A stretch of DNA of 50,000 bases from Neocallimastix lanati (nom. inval.) (GCA_016946835.1 JACVTC010000002.1:3110001-3160000); one strand, 5' to 3'; positions 35,708 through 49,803 are shown, counted from the first letter of the stretch. Notes: generated from the sequence alone by a model not told the origin. Numbers and translations are program-made.

Positions 35708-36741
35708 TTATTTATTAAAATAAAAATAAAATAAAATAAATAAAATTAAGTATTAATATAAAAAAAAATTTTTTTTTAAATTTAATTTTTTATTTTTTTT
35801 TTTTATAATATTTTATATTATATTTAATGTTAAATATTAAAATTAGAAATTATATTAAATTGGATAGTACTATATTTGGTTCATTAAAAATTTTTGGAGT
35901 TGGTATTATCGTTGGGGTGGCATTCATTCATATATTGATTCCAGGAGATCAACTTTTAATTTCAAAAAATTCACCCTATTTCTTTAGAGAGAAACATCCT
36001 CATTTCTGTGGTGCATTAGTTATTATTGGTATTATTTTTTCACATCTTATTCAAGTGTTGATGTCACATGTTCTTCAAACTAGAGTAGTTAAGAAGAAGA
36101 ATAAAGAGAGTATTGATAATACCTCTAGTGAAAGTGAAAAAACATTAAGTATTACCTCTATAAAGGATATTACAGAAAATAGACCAAGAAAAAGTGAAAC
36201 TACAGCTAGTGATATGTGTCGTTTAGATGAAAGAGTCTTAGATGAAGTTGTAGATAACAGAGAAAAACAGGTTGTTTTTTATCTTGTTGAAATCAGTGTA
36301 GCTATTCATACCATTATAATTGGGTCAGCTTTAGGTATAAGTAGTATTGATAAAATTATTCCTTTAATCATTGCCTTAGCTTTCCATCAATTCTATGGAG
36401 GTATTGCTATTTCATCCATTTTTTTAGAAGCAAAATTTACTCGTATTAAGCCCTATCTTGTAATGATTGCTTTATTTACATTAACCTTACCCGTTGGTGC
36501 CTTTCTCGGTATTATTTTACGTGAATCATTTAACGATGATGATTCAACATCTATTGGTATTCAAGGTTGTATTAATATTATTGCCTCTGGTATTCTTATC
36601 TATGACTCCTTAGCTAGTATTCTTTCACGTCAAACTTCCTCAAAAACTTGGAAATCCATAAGTTTTGGTAAGAAAGTTATTCAACTGCTTTGTTTCTATA
36701 TTGGACTCTTTATAATGGGTTACTTTAATACATGGATTTAA
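35349..36741 (+). CDS. ZIP-family metal transporter paralogue with altered metal site, three exons
   Basis: Exons 35349-35409, 35550-35667 and 35847-36741, with GT-AG introns at the same places and phases as the - strand ZIP gene, give 357 residues. The N-terminal 20 residues (MKLTYLILILLITIWRAHAA) look like a signal peptide. TM2 keeps FGVGIIVGVAFIHI. The His-rich loop of the paralogue is replaced by a Lys/Ser/Glu-rich one (KKKNKES...SESEK) with no His cluster. TM4 has HTIIIG (His about 214, Thr in place of Ser). TM5 has HQFYGG (His about 240): the Glu of HQxxEG, a metal ligand in the family, is Gly (about 244). The frame is intact and composition normal, so it looks expressed rather than dead. 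Changed metal preference, lower activity or a regulatory role are all possible. Confidence 0.9.
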
Positions 36742-37268
36742 ATGGAAAAAATATATATATTAATAAAAAGAAAAAAGAAATTAAATAAAATTAAGAATAA
36801 GAATAAATGATTTTTTTTTTTTGAACTTATTTCTATTATAACAAAGATTATCTTTTTTTTTTTTTTTTTTTTTTTTTTCATTTATATTATCAAGTAAAAT
36901 TTCATTAGTTTTATTAGAATTATTTTTATTATATAGTAATAATAATAAAAAATATACATATATATTATAGTATTTTTTTTTGAATTAATATATCTATCTA
37001 TAAAGTTTATTTATTTAAATGATAAAGATAAATGTGTTAACAGTATATAATATTATCATTATCATTATTTATATTATATATATATCTATATTTTGTAATT
37101 CATATCTCTAGAATTTAATAAATAATTATATATATATATATAAATTGTTATTATTTTTCTAAAATTAAATTGATAAAAAAAATATATATATATTATAACA
37201 TATAATATATATATATAAAATGTGTATTAAATATTGTATAATATATATATAATATTAAATATTAAAAA

Positions 37269-37302
<34 letters not shown>

Positions 37303-37385
37303 AGAATTTTGTTACCAAAAATTCATTCAATTTATTAAGATGAAAAAAAAAAAAAAAATTTTTTTTTCCTTTTGATTGTTCATGG
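36742..37385. other. intergenic low-complexity DNA 3' of the + strand ZIP gene
   Basis: T tract of about 26 (36854-36879), (AT)n, A tract of about 28 (37270-37297). No gene. Confidence 0.85.
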
Positions 37386-37389
37386 AGGA

Positions 37390-38000
37390 AGCATTGAACC
37401 CTTTTCCTAAGGGTTGATAAACCATTATCCGGAATCATTTCATTTAATTATTAAGAAAGGTGTTCGTCAAGGTTGTCCTTTACAAATTTTTTTATTTTTA
37501 TTTTTATTTTTTTATTTTTTTATTTTTATTTTTATTTTTATTTTTATTTTTATTTTTATTTTTTATTTTACTTTTATTTTTATTTTTATTTTATTTTTAT
37601 TTTTCATTTTTTTGTTTTTATTTTTATTTTTATTTTTATTTTTATTTTTATTTTTATTTTTATTTTTATTTTTATTTTTATTTTTATTTTTATTTTTGTT
37701 TTTATTTTTATTTTTATTTTTATTTTTTTATTTTTATTTTTCATTTTTTTGTTTTTATTTTTATTTTTATTTTTATTTTTATTTTTATTCCAGGTCCATG
37801 GAGGGTTGATGGAAAAGGAATAACCTATTTCAGGTGTACTAATTACAGTTTTCTGTGATTCTGATGATAATCGATGGTTATCCTTTCTAAAGTGACTTCT
37901 ACTACGTACGAAGAGAGAAATTTGGAATACAGGAAGACTGTAGAAAGTGAACTTGATGTTTTATATTGTTTTAAACTGAATATGTAGTAACATTGGAGTT
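37390..38000 (+). mobile_element. truncated LINE reverse-transcriptase fragment split by a microsatellite
   Basis: 37405-37485 reads INHYPESFHLIIKKGVRQGC then PL, the conserved reverse-transcriptase block that precedes the catalytic ADD motif. After about 300 bases of (ATTTTT)n, about 37815-37900 reads ISG..ITVFCDSDDNRWLSF, similar to the region at and after the ADD motif of non-LTR elements, with the ADD itself lost. Stops and frameshifts follow. The second block differs from the matching part of the longer LINE at 41.2 kb, so this is probably a different element. Confidence 0.55.
37486..37789. repeat. (ATTTTT)n hexamer array within the LINE fragment
   Basis: About 45-50 mostly perfect hexamers. 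As 6 is a multiple of 3, three frames stay open (Phe-Leu, Phe-Ile, Phe-Tyr repeats); none is a gene. Confidence 0.95.
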
Positions 38001-38266
38001 GTATAATTAATAATATCATGTAGTTTCTACATATTATCATTGTAATGAATCTATTGTATTTTTTTTTTTTTTTTTTACTTTAGCATTATTTTGTATATGT
38101 ATTTTTCTATAGTATTATTTATACTTTCATGTAGCTATTGTAAAATGGAAATGTAGGAGATTGATTCACTCCAAAGCTTGTGTTTAAGACATTATTTAAC
38201 TGATAAGAATCTTTTTATAGTCTTTCACTACTAACATTATTTACATTTTCATTTCAGTTTATTTAT
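38001..38266. other. spacer between LINE fragments
   Basis: Mixed sequence without a recognisable frame; may be retrotransposon UTR. Confidence 0.4.
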
Positions 38267-38543
38267 GATTACATTAGAGAAAATTATTTTATCAATCAAA
38301 GCTTTACAAATCGATTAGAATTTCAGAAACTCAAAAAGTTAACAGAAAATACAAAACAGAAAAAAAAAAAAAAAAAAAAAAGAGATTATTCAATACTAAA
38401 AAAAAAAAAAAAACAGGAAAAAAGATATTATTCATTACTACAAAATTCTTAAGTTGTTCATTTTATATAAACTTTATCAATTACTCCATGAAGATAGGAT
38501 CTTCATATTATTTTTATTTTTTTTTTTTTTATTTAAAATTTTC

Positions 38544-38582
<39 letters not shown>

Positions 38583-41500
38583 CTATATTTCTTAGTTTTT
38601 AGTATTTTAGTTTTCATTGTTTCATTTTTTTTAAATTGTAGTTTTTTTTTTTAGTTCATTATGGAAAAGATATTTCACCGGGGTTCTCGCTGCTATGGAA
38701 CATCTATTGACAACACAGGGTTGATTTTTATTGGTGGTATACACTCATGGACTAATGCTAAAATGAAGGAATTTATTCATTCTAAATGCAAAAAATTCAA
38801 TGATAATATTTTGTCGGTAAAAGGAATTACTAAATTCAATGATAGCTTCTTCAGGATAAAAGTATACGCTCCAAATTTCAACCATTAAAAATTTATAGAA
38901 GTATTTAAAAAAGCACTATCAGGAGTTAAAATTTTATATCGTAGATGTTCCAAATGGAATCATGAACTCATTGCTCCAAATATTCCTAATCTAAATTCTC
39001 AAAATCCATTTTCACATTCTAACACAGGAAAGTTTTCTTTTTGTCTTAGTTGGAATACCAACGGATGGAATTTTGTGAAAAGAGATAGTATTGAGTACTT
39101 CAACACAATATTTAAACCATTATTTCTATGTTTTCAGGAAACAGGTAATGGTACTGATGAGGCTAGAAATCCATGTAAAGCTACACTTCTCAACTATAAA
39201 TATTTCCTGAAAAGAATGGATCCAACTACTCTAGGTTGCAGAGGTTTATATCTTGGTTATCATGTCTCATGTCAAGCAGTACTTGTAGATAATTCCTATA
39301 CTTATCTTGTTTCTTTAACAACATATAGTCTCTGGAATCACTCTACTAAGTGTTCTGTTGGTAATGTCTATATTCCCACTAAGAAACACTCATTACAAAA
39401 TCCGATATGCATTTTCAGAAGTTTTCACATGGCTTCAGAATCACCCTAATCACCCCATCTATTCTTCTTGGAGACTTTAACATGAGTACCTCTGATTTAC
39501 AAGATAAATTATCCAATAGTAACCTTGATAACTGGTTTATTCTTACGATTAATGGTTCATCTATTTCATGGACAAGAGGTAGTTATTCATCAGATATTGA
39601 TCATGCGTTAGTCAATTCAAGTATGCTGGATAAAATATCATGTGCTTATTTTGTGGATTATCCTTCTGTATCTGATCATAAACCTCTCATAGTTTATTGT
39701 AAGAAAATTACCACAGATGAATCATTTTTGTTACCAAAAAAAAAAAAATTTTTTATGATAGGATAGGTAAAAATATCTTGAACAAAAGAAAGAAATATGT
39801 CAATCACAATAAATTTGAAATTCTTAGTGAAGAAGTAGGAAATGAAGAATTTTCAATAGATTGTGTTATTGAAAAGTTCATTAACACTACTAATTCCATT
39901 GCTAAGGGATTTATCGATTACATCTTCAACAGAAATCAGAAAAGCGATGTTTAGAATGTCACGAAAAATTTATTGTCTTCAAAAGGTAAAGCCTATTAAA
40001 TACAAACAAATTAAGTGTTTTTTGTTTCTGCAAATGATTCCAATGAATTTTGCTAAAATTGTTGACTCGTAGAACAGACTTTGTGAATCAATTCGTTAAA
40101 AAAATGTAACGAATTTAGGAAAAAATAATATTTATATTGGATTAAAATTGAATGTTTCGTTAGCTCTTAAAAAGGATAGTAGGAAAAAGCATGGAAATGA
40201 GCATAAAAAGAATACAAAAATTAAATAATCAATTTTTTACGGTCTTTCATCCTATTAAAAATTATAATAATGAACTTGTTTCTTCTACAGATGAAAAATT
40301 TAAAAGTTTGGCATTCTCCTTATAAATTCTTAGGATCGGATTCTTCAGGTCATAGTCTTTCTAAAGATTACTGGAAAGATTCTGATGCACTAAGGAATTT
40401 TGGGAAGACCAAGGCAACAAGAATGGGATATTAACCAAGGTATTAGCGATGAGGAAATATTGCAAAGCAATCTCCTCCACTCCTAACTTTAAAAGCTTGT
40501 GGTCCTGATGATATTCCAATGGAATTCTTCAAAGCTTTAATTCCTTGTAAAGATGATTCAGAAGGATCAAGGGATAATAATAATAATATTTCATCTGGCT
40601 TTAAATGTCTCAAAGCCTTAATCAATCGTATTTGGAATGGTGATTTGTGATTTCCCAAAATCATGGAATAACGCATCAATCGTTTCTATTCATAAAAAGG
40701 GCGATCCATCAAGATTGTAATAAACTATCGTGGCATCTCTCATATTAATAATGGATTAAAAATTATAACAAAAAAAATTATAGCTAATAGAATCTCTAAA
40801 TATGGAATTAATGAAAGTTTTATAAGACCTGAACAATATGGATTTCGTAATCGAGAGAGGAATGTATAAGTCTTTACACTACATTAAGAATTATATGTCA
40901 GAGAAGGAAATTTGAAAATAAGGATATATACTTACCTTGCTTTTTTGGACCTTAAAAAAACGTTATGACTCAGGTGCCCATATATAAACGTTTTAATGAA
41001 GATTCATCACATAGGTATTAGATGGTAAGTGCTATATAGTTTTATTGAATATTTATACTTATCTTCCAAGGCTTGTGTACGAGTTAAACTGACAATTATT
41101 GGGAATTATTTAATTATTAAGAAAGGAGTTCGTCAAAGGTTGTCCCCTCTCACCAATTTTGTTTAACTTGTTCATTCATGATATTTTTAATAATTTGTAA
41201 TAAATATGACATCTCTATTGGTAATAAACGTTGTTGTGGAGGTCTTTTTGCTGATGACATTGTGTTATGTGCTCCAACAAGATCCCAACTTAAGAAATTG
41301 TTAAAGTTTGCCAGTAAATGGGCTAGAAATAATGAAATGCAATTTGGTATCAATAAATGTGCCAGTCTAGTAGTAGTACCGAGGGGAAGTTTCTAGATTT
41401 CTTTATAATAGTAATCCTACCTTTTTATCTTTCAAGTCAAGAGTTACCTAAAACGAATTGCTTTTACCTACTTAGGTGTACCATTTTTCAAAAATGATTT

Positions 41501-42080
41501 AGAAATTGAAACCGATCCTACATACAGAGAATGAATAATAAAGTTAGAAATGCTCTTTAATTCCATAAAAAGGATTTCTTAAGAAATCCTCCTATTCCTC
41601 TTCCTTATAAAAGAATGTTATTTTCAGCTATAGTAATTGGACAAGTTTCATATTATGCCCCTCCTACTTACTTGGATCTAACAAAGATAGAACGAGAAGT
41701 ATACACAGGACGCTAGTTAATTCAGGAATATACTGGATTGAAGGATTTTCTAAAGGGAAATTAGCTTTACTTCCCTTTATTATGTTTCAAAAGAACCAAA
41801 AACATTCCCTCCTCTTTCGGTGAAATATGCGATGGCTCAGGTAAGGTGTTTAAAAAAAAAAAAAAAAAAATTTTTTTTAAAAAATGGAAAAAAAAAAAAA
41901 AAAAAAACTCGAAATGTATTATCTCGGATTTATTTAGAGATATATTTATATATCTCGTTGTAAGACGTACGTCATACTTGGGATAAAGAAAAGTAAAAAA
42001 AAAAAAAAAAACAAAAAAAAAATAAAAAATTTTTAACTGACAAATTTAGATAAATTTCCATCAGAGAAAACAGAGAAAAG

Positions 42081-42128
<48 letters not shown>

Positions 42129-42486
42129 ATTTTAAACTTTACAACTGGGATAGAGATATGGCAGGAAAATCCATCCATCAAAAGGTTTAAAAAAAAAGGC
42201 TTATAAGAAAACAAAAACAAAAAAAAAATTTTTTTTAAATAAATAAATAAATAGAACAAAAAAAAAAAAAACTAGAGACTACGGAATCGAAAGCTCAACT
42301 TCACAAAGTATATCATCCTGAATTTAGCCATTGGTCTTCCGATGAGTACCATACCTTTTATGCCAGATAGGGATATAAAAAAAATTCGAAACTCGTTGTT
42401 GTTGCCAATTCCCCCTCTCCAAAAATGATGGTAAGAGGACTGTCCAGATGACTTGTCCAGAATGGTTGTTCTTTGTTGTTATTTAG

Positions 42487-42500
<14 letters not shown>
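38267..42500 (+). mobile_element. decayed APE-type non-LTR (LINE) retrotransposon
   Basis: From 38661 one frame runs to 39449, broken by a single TAA at 38886. It covers a short ORF1-like or linker part, then an endonuclease with SWNTNGWN (about 39050), FQETG (about 39135) and GCRGLYLGYH. A frameshift near 39410 leads to LLGDFNMS (about 39467) and SDHKPLIV (about 39678). The reverse transcriptase follows: CGPDDIPMEFFKAL (about 40499), SIHKKGDPS, NYRGIS (about 40724), RPEQYGFRNRE (about 40827), FLDLKK (about 40944), KKGVRQ (about 41119) and GGLFADDIVLC (about 41238; the catalytic Asp pair is present), then FTYLGVPFF (about 41464). Many frameshifts, stops and A/T tracts show it is dead. A poorly defined tail (VYHPEFSHWSSDEYHTFYA, about 42308-42365) may be its 3' part. 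Ends are approximate. Confidence 0.85.
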
Positions 42501-42527
<27 letters not shown>

Positions 42528-42639
42528 GAAATCCTCGATTGAAATATTAGTTTTTTTTTTTCTAAATGCTATCTTTTTCGTGAATTTTGAAATGAATTAT
42601 TTTAAGATTAAGAAATTTAGTTTAAAGTGGAAACTCTAC

Positions 42640-42640
42640 A

Positions 42641-42674
<34 letters not shown>
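42640..42674. repeat. (ACT)n microsatellite, about 11 copies
   Basis: Short perfect array just before the long (ATT)n. Confidence 0.93.
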
Positions 42675-42703
42675 AATTACTATCAGGAAGTGGTAGAGTT
42701 TTT

Positions 42704-44218
<1,515 letters not shown>

Positions 44219-44950
44219 CTATACCATTGTAATATTAAATTTATCGATAGAGTTGTTGTCCTTTCCAAATGAAAATTTTTTTTCAATAAAGGAAAAAAAT
44301 TTTGAAGTTATTTTCGATTTTCCAATTTTTTCTTTTTCTTCCTTTAAATCTTCTTTTTCATCTTCTTGAATATCTACTAATACCATTTGATTCGTTGGAC
44401 TAATACCAATTAAATAGTGGGTATTCGATTTTTTCTCAACGTAGGTCAATAATGTTTTTCCAACATAGAAAGAAATTATGATAAACAGGAAGGTCTGTAG
44501 GAAGACATAGACTTTCTTAAGGAATTCACTATTGACATAGACTACCGATATATTATTATTGTCTGTTTCAAGTTGATAGGTTTCATTATTAAAATGTGGA
44601 ACGACGATATAGACGATGGCTGGAATCATATATTTTGCCCATGAATTAATACTTATTACTCCCATGGTTAGCAAAAGTAAGAGATAGCAGATAGCCATTA
44701 CCCAATGCTTTTTTATAAGCGTGGTCAATGGAACTCCTGATTTTTGTATCATATATGGTGCACAACATATATTACATCTTTTATTATTACCCTTGGAACT
44801 TTTGACCCAATATTTTAAACAATCAATATGAGCATATTTATAGTCACGGTGAGTACAGTGACAACAGGAAATAACTCTATTCTTTTCTTTTTCATCCGAT
44901 AAAGAAAAAGAATCCCAACAAATAAAACATGTATAACAATCTTTTTCCAT
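44219..44950 (-). CDS. RING-CH (MARCH-like) membrane E3 ubiquitin ligase
   Basis: Intronless, 243 residues. The zinc ligands form a C4HC3 RING-CH: Cys8, Cys11, Cys30, Cys32, His41, Cys44, Cys59 and Cys62, with the conserved Trp of the family at 48 (LKYW). The gap Cys32-His41 is eight residues, one more than the usual seven. Two transmembrane segments follow (about 84-102 and 147-164) with a 44-residue loop between, then a charged Lys/Glu tail (about 195-243). This is the MARCH layout: RING and tail in the cytosol, two membrane passes. Such enzymes ubiquitinate membrane proteins for endocytosis or turnover; the substrate is unknown. ATG at 44950 begins four codons before the first Cys. A four-copy repeat lies directly upstream. 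Confidence 0.87.
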   Translation of the reverse strand: MEKDCYTCFICWDSFSLSDEKEKNRVISCCHCTHRDYKYAHIDCLKYWVKSSKGNNKRCNICCAPYMIQKSGVPLTTLIKKHWVMAICYLLLLLTMGVISINSWAKYMIPAIVYIVVPHFNNETYQLETDNNNISVVYVNSEFLKKVYVFLQTFLFIIISFYVGKTLLTYVEKKSNTHYLIGISPTNQMVLVDIQEDEKEDLKEEKEKIGKSKITSKFFSFIEKKFSFGKDNNSIDKFNITMV

Positions 44951-44956
44951 TTTTTT

Positions 44957-45121
44957 TTGTATAATATAATATATAATTTAAATTTTAGTTTTTTTTTTTT
45001 TTTGTATAATATAATATATAATTTAAATTTTAGTTTTTTTTTTTTGTATAATATAATATATAATTTAAATTTTAGTTTTTTTTTTTTTTTTTTTTTTTGT
45101 ATAATATATAATTTAAATTTT

Positions 45122-45150
<29 letters not shown>
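44957..45150. promoter_or_regulatory. four-copy tandem repeat directly upstream of the RING-CH gene
   Basis: Units of GTATAATATAATATATAATT plus TAAATTTTAG and a T tract start at 44959, 45004, 45046 and 45099 (the last lacks one ATAAT). On the gene strand this is a run of A tract, CTAAAATTTAAATT, TATA-like block, repeated, ending nine bases before the ATG. A promoter or 5' UTR role is inferred from position only. Confidence 0.5.
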
Positions 45151-45152
<2 letters not shown>

Positions 45153-45403
45153 CTTTTCTATTCTTTATTTTCTAATTTATTTATATTATAATGTTTATAT
45201 ATAAATAATATAAATATATTTTATTTTTATTTCGGGTTTATCTTATTAAAGTTAATTTTTTCCTTTTCGTTTTTGTTTTTTACTTTTGGAAAAGTATCTC
45301 CTTAACTTTGAAATATAATATATATAAATATATATTTTTTAATTCTATTTTATTTTATTTTATTATATTTTACTTTTTTTTTTTTTATTTTTATTTTTTA
45401 CTT

Positions 45404-45440
<37 letters not shown>

Positions 45441-46264
45441 TTTTTATTTTTTAGGATATTTATACTTTAATTTGAAAGTTTGAAATTTGAAATTTAAAAT
45501 TATAATATAGAATTTCAAAGTTAATTTTGAAAAAAAAAAAAAACTCTTTTCATTAATTTTTTTTTATTAAGCTTTACTATTAAAGCTTATTTTAATTTTT
45601 TTTTTTTTTTATTTTTTATTTTTTATTTTTTTTTTCGCTGTTTATTATTTTTTGTATTTTATTAATATGAATGACTGTTTTTAATAATTTATTTTTTTTT
45701 ATAATAATACTGTATTCATAAAAAAAAAAATAATAATGTTCTCCTGGAAATTAATATTTTTTTTTTTTTATTTTTAATAAATATTTTAATTATTTATTTA
45801 TATATTATTTTATAGACTAGCTATAATATAATGCTCATTTGTTATATAATTTATAAAATAAATTATACAATAGAAAAAAAAAAAATAAAAAAAAAAAAAT
45901 AGAGCTTAATTTTTAAAATAAGCTTTTTAAATTTTTTTTATTTTATTTTATTTTTTCTGTGATTTTTTAAACTATTTATATAAGAATCAAACTTAAATTA
46001 ATAATAAATAATTGAATAATAAATAATTAAATAATTATATAAATAATTATATAATAAATAATTATATAATAAATAATTAAATAATTGAATAATTAAATAA
46101 TTAAATAATTAAATAATAATTATAATGAATAATATATGGCTTTTAAATGATGATGAACATAAAAAAAAATTAAAATTAAAATTTCATTTCAGTTATTAAA
46201 AAATCTAATATATAATATATAATAATTGTAATAACTATAAGTCCCTTTTTTTTTTTTTTTTTAA

Positions 46265-46510
46265 AAAAAATAAAATAAATAATAAATAATAAATAATAAA
46301 TAATAAATAATGAATAATAAATAATAAATAATAAATAATAAATAATAAATAATAAATAATAAATAATAAATAATAAATAATTGAATAATAAATAATTGAA
46401 TAATAAATAATAAATACTAAATAATTAAATAATAAATAATAAATAACAAATACTAAATAATAAATACTAAATAATAAATAATAAATAATAGAAAATAAAT
46501 AATAGAGAAT
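46265..46510. repeat. degenerate (AATAAAT)n heptamer array
   Basis: About 30 units with TTGAATA, CAAATA and GAAAATA variants toward the right end. Confidence 0.85.
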
Positions 46511-47040
46511 AAATATTAATATAATAATAAAATAATATTAGAATAATAGAGAATAAATAATATGAGGTATTTATAAATAACAATTAATAATTAAGAAGTG
46601 ATTATCTTCATTGAAAATCCGTTCGAACAATATCATTTGATATTTCTATTTTTTTTCCTTTTTTTTTTTTTTTTTTTTTTAACACCGTTTTAATTTAATT
46701 TTTTTGTTGCGTGGAGAAAAACGTTATTGGTTAAAATCAGGATATTTAACTTTATTTCTTAAAAATTAATTAATTAATAATGACATTTTAGGTTACACTA
46801 AAAATTTTAAAATTTAAATTAAAATATTTTTTAAATATGATTATTGATATTAAATAAAATAATCAACTTTTGATGTATAATATTCGATATGAATAAATGA
46901 AAGATAACAAAAAAAAAAAAAAGTAAAATAACAAAAATTAAAATTATATATACCAGTTTTTTTTACTTATCTATTTATTAATTATGGAATATAAATAATA
47001 ATATAAAAAAATAAAAATATAGAAATATAGAAATATAGAA

Positions 47041-47190
47041 ATATAAAAATATAAACATATATAAAAATATAATAAAAATATAAAATATAAAAATATAAAA
47101 ATATAGAAATATAAACATATATAAAAATATAATAAAAATATAAAATATAAAAATATAAAAATATAGAAATATAAAAATATATAAAAATAT
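47041..47190. repeat. 60-bp tandem repeat, about 2.5 copies
   Basis: Positions 47041-47100 and 47101-47160 are nearly identical base for base; the next 30 bases start a third copy. Confidence 0.93.
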
Positions 47191-47513
47191 TACAGTAAGT
47201 AATATAAATATTATGATATCATATCATCATATCATTTTTACTGTCATTTATTTTTTTTTATAGAAAAATAAATTAAATATTTAATCATTTTGTAGATTAA
47301 ATTAATTTTATCACTGAATCTTAATTAATTCTTTGAGATTTCTAATAAATTTAATTTATTATTGAATAAACTTTAATTTTTTTTTTTTTTTTTTTTAATT
47401 ATTACCAATAGTATTATTTTATTAATAACTTTATTAATTATTGTATTATATAAATATGATTTATAAAAAAAAAAAAAAAAAAAAAAAGTTTTTAAAATAT
47501 AAATTTTAAGTAT

Positions 47514-47557
47514 TTTTCTTTTTTCTTTTTCTTTTTCTTTTTTCTTTTTCTTTTTCT

Positions 47558-47588
<31 letters not shown>

Positions 47589-47600
47589 TCTTTCTTTCTG
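47514..47600. repeat. (CTTTTT)n polypyrimidine tract
   Basis: Strand-asymmetric C/T run of about 85 bases. Confidence 0.9.
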
Positions 47601-48258
47601 TATTATTATTTTTTTTATTTTTATTTCATTTATTCATTAGAATATCTTATAATTAATTGATGAATTTTCAATTATTTCTATATGAAATTATGTAGGTTAT
47701 TACATTTTTTTTTATAGATATAAATATGGGTTTATACATTTATACATATTTTAATCTTAAGAGATATTAAGAGATATATAAAGAGTGTCGTATATGTAAA
47801 ATAAGTATTTTATATAAGATATAATCTATTAAAAAATATATATATATATATTTATATATATAATATAATATATCTTATTAAGATTTTTTCTATCACATTT
47901 TTAGAACTAGCTAAATTTAAAAAATTCCTATATAGATTTAAGACTCTAGAAAGAAATGACCAAAAAAAATAATAATAATAATTAAATTAAATAAAAATAC
48001 TGTTAAGATTCCAAATAAAAATATTTATAAAAAAAAAAAAATAAAGGATTGTATGGTTTTGATTTAAAGTAAAAATAACTTGAAAAAGTTAATAACTACA
48101 ATACAATTATTAATAAATTTTAATATGTAAAATACATATTATTCTTATTCTTACTATTATAATTATTATTATTCTTAGTTGTTAATATTATTATTATTAT
48201 TATTAATTTAATTAATCCTTAATTATTTCATTTTTATTATAAAGTTTTCAAATATTTT

Positions 48259-48304
<46 letters not shown>

Positions 48305-48745
48305 TTTTGATATTCCAATCATCTTTGATTTACAACATTTGTTGTTTTATTAGTTAAAGTTATATATATACATATATTGATGTTTTTTTTTTTTTTTTTT
48401 TGATGTTTTATTACTTTAAATTTTTATTTTATTTTTATGTTATAATATATATATATTATATATATATATATCTCCAATTAAGAAATAGTGATTTAATTAA
48501 GAAAATTTTCGTTATTATGATTTTTAGGAAATCTATTTATATATATTTTGTATTTTGTATTTTTATAATTAATTAATATGATTAATTTTTATAAAAAAAA
48601 AAGGAAATAAAAAAATTTAAAGTATAGCAAATTTGTTTTTTAAATTTTTTTTCCTTTTTTTTTTTTTTTTTTATTATAAAGTATAGCAATTTTGTATTAC
48701 TTTTAGTATTATTATTATTATTATATTATTATTATTTTAATATTA

Positions 48746-48782
<37 letters not shown>

Positions 48783-49278
48783 ATTATTATATTATTACTT
48801 CAATATTATTATATGTTTCATCTGTGAATTCTGTTAAAAGTAAATTATTTGATAAGTATATTTAAATTAAAATGACCGAGGAAAAAAAAAATTAAAATTA
48901 AAAAAAAAAAAAAAAAAAAAAAAACAATAATAATAGTTATATATATAATAAAGCAAATTATAAATGAGATGAAAATTTTAATTAAATATAGAAGAAAGAA
49001 AGAAAAAAAAATTAAACAATGGAAAAATTATACAATAATAATAAAAAAAAATGCTGATAATAGAATTGATCTATTTATTTGTAAAATAAACTTTAATTTT
49101 TTTTTTTTTTTTTTATTTTAAATATGTTAAAAAAAAAATATAAATATATATATATATAAAATCATAGAGTAATTAATAAAAAAAAAAAAAAGTTAATAAA
49201 TATATATATATATTTATTCTATTATGTTTAAACAATGATTGTATAGTGTATTACATAGTGCATAACATGGTATATGCC

Positions 49279-49309
<31 letters not shown>

Positions 49310-49676
49310 GTATTATTTATATAAAAATTTATACTCATAATATAATTATTTTTTCAGTATCATTAAATATATTGTTTACTAAATATATAAGAAATTATTT
49401 ATTTATGTATTACTTTTTTTTTTTTTTTTTATCTTATTAAAGTTAATAAATAAATAAAATATATGTTCTTCTTTGTTTAAAATATTACAGTTTGGTTTTT
49501 TTTTTTTTTTTTATAAAATAAAAAATTTTTAAAATTTTTTGTTCTTTAATTATTTTTGAATTTTTATTTTTAAAAATTAATTCCCATATTTAGTGATAAA
49601 TTATTAAAAAAAAAACTATATATATAATAAAATATATATATATATAAAACATTTCTATTATAAAAATAATATAAAA

Positions 49677-49803
<127 letters not shown>

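Noticed and set aside
37414-37858. Three overlapping 116-132-residue frames
   Set aside because: Hexamer array read in three frames; only the short KKGVRQGCPL start is meaningful, as LINE remains.
38454-38654. 66-residue frame before the LINE endonuclease
   Set aside because: T tract and (AT)n translation; no motif.
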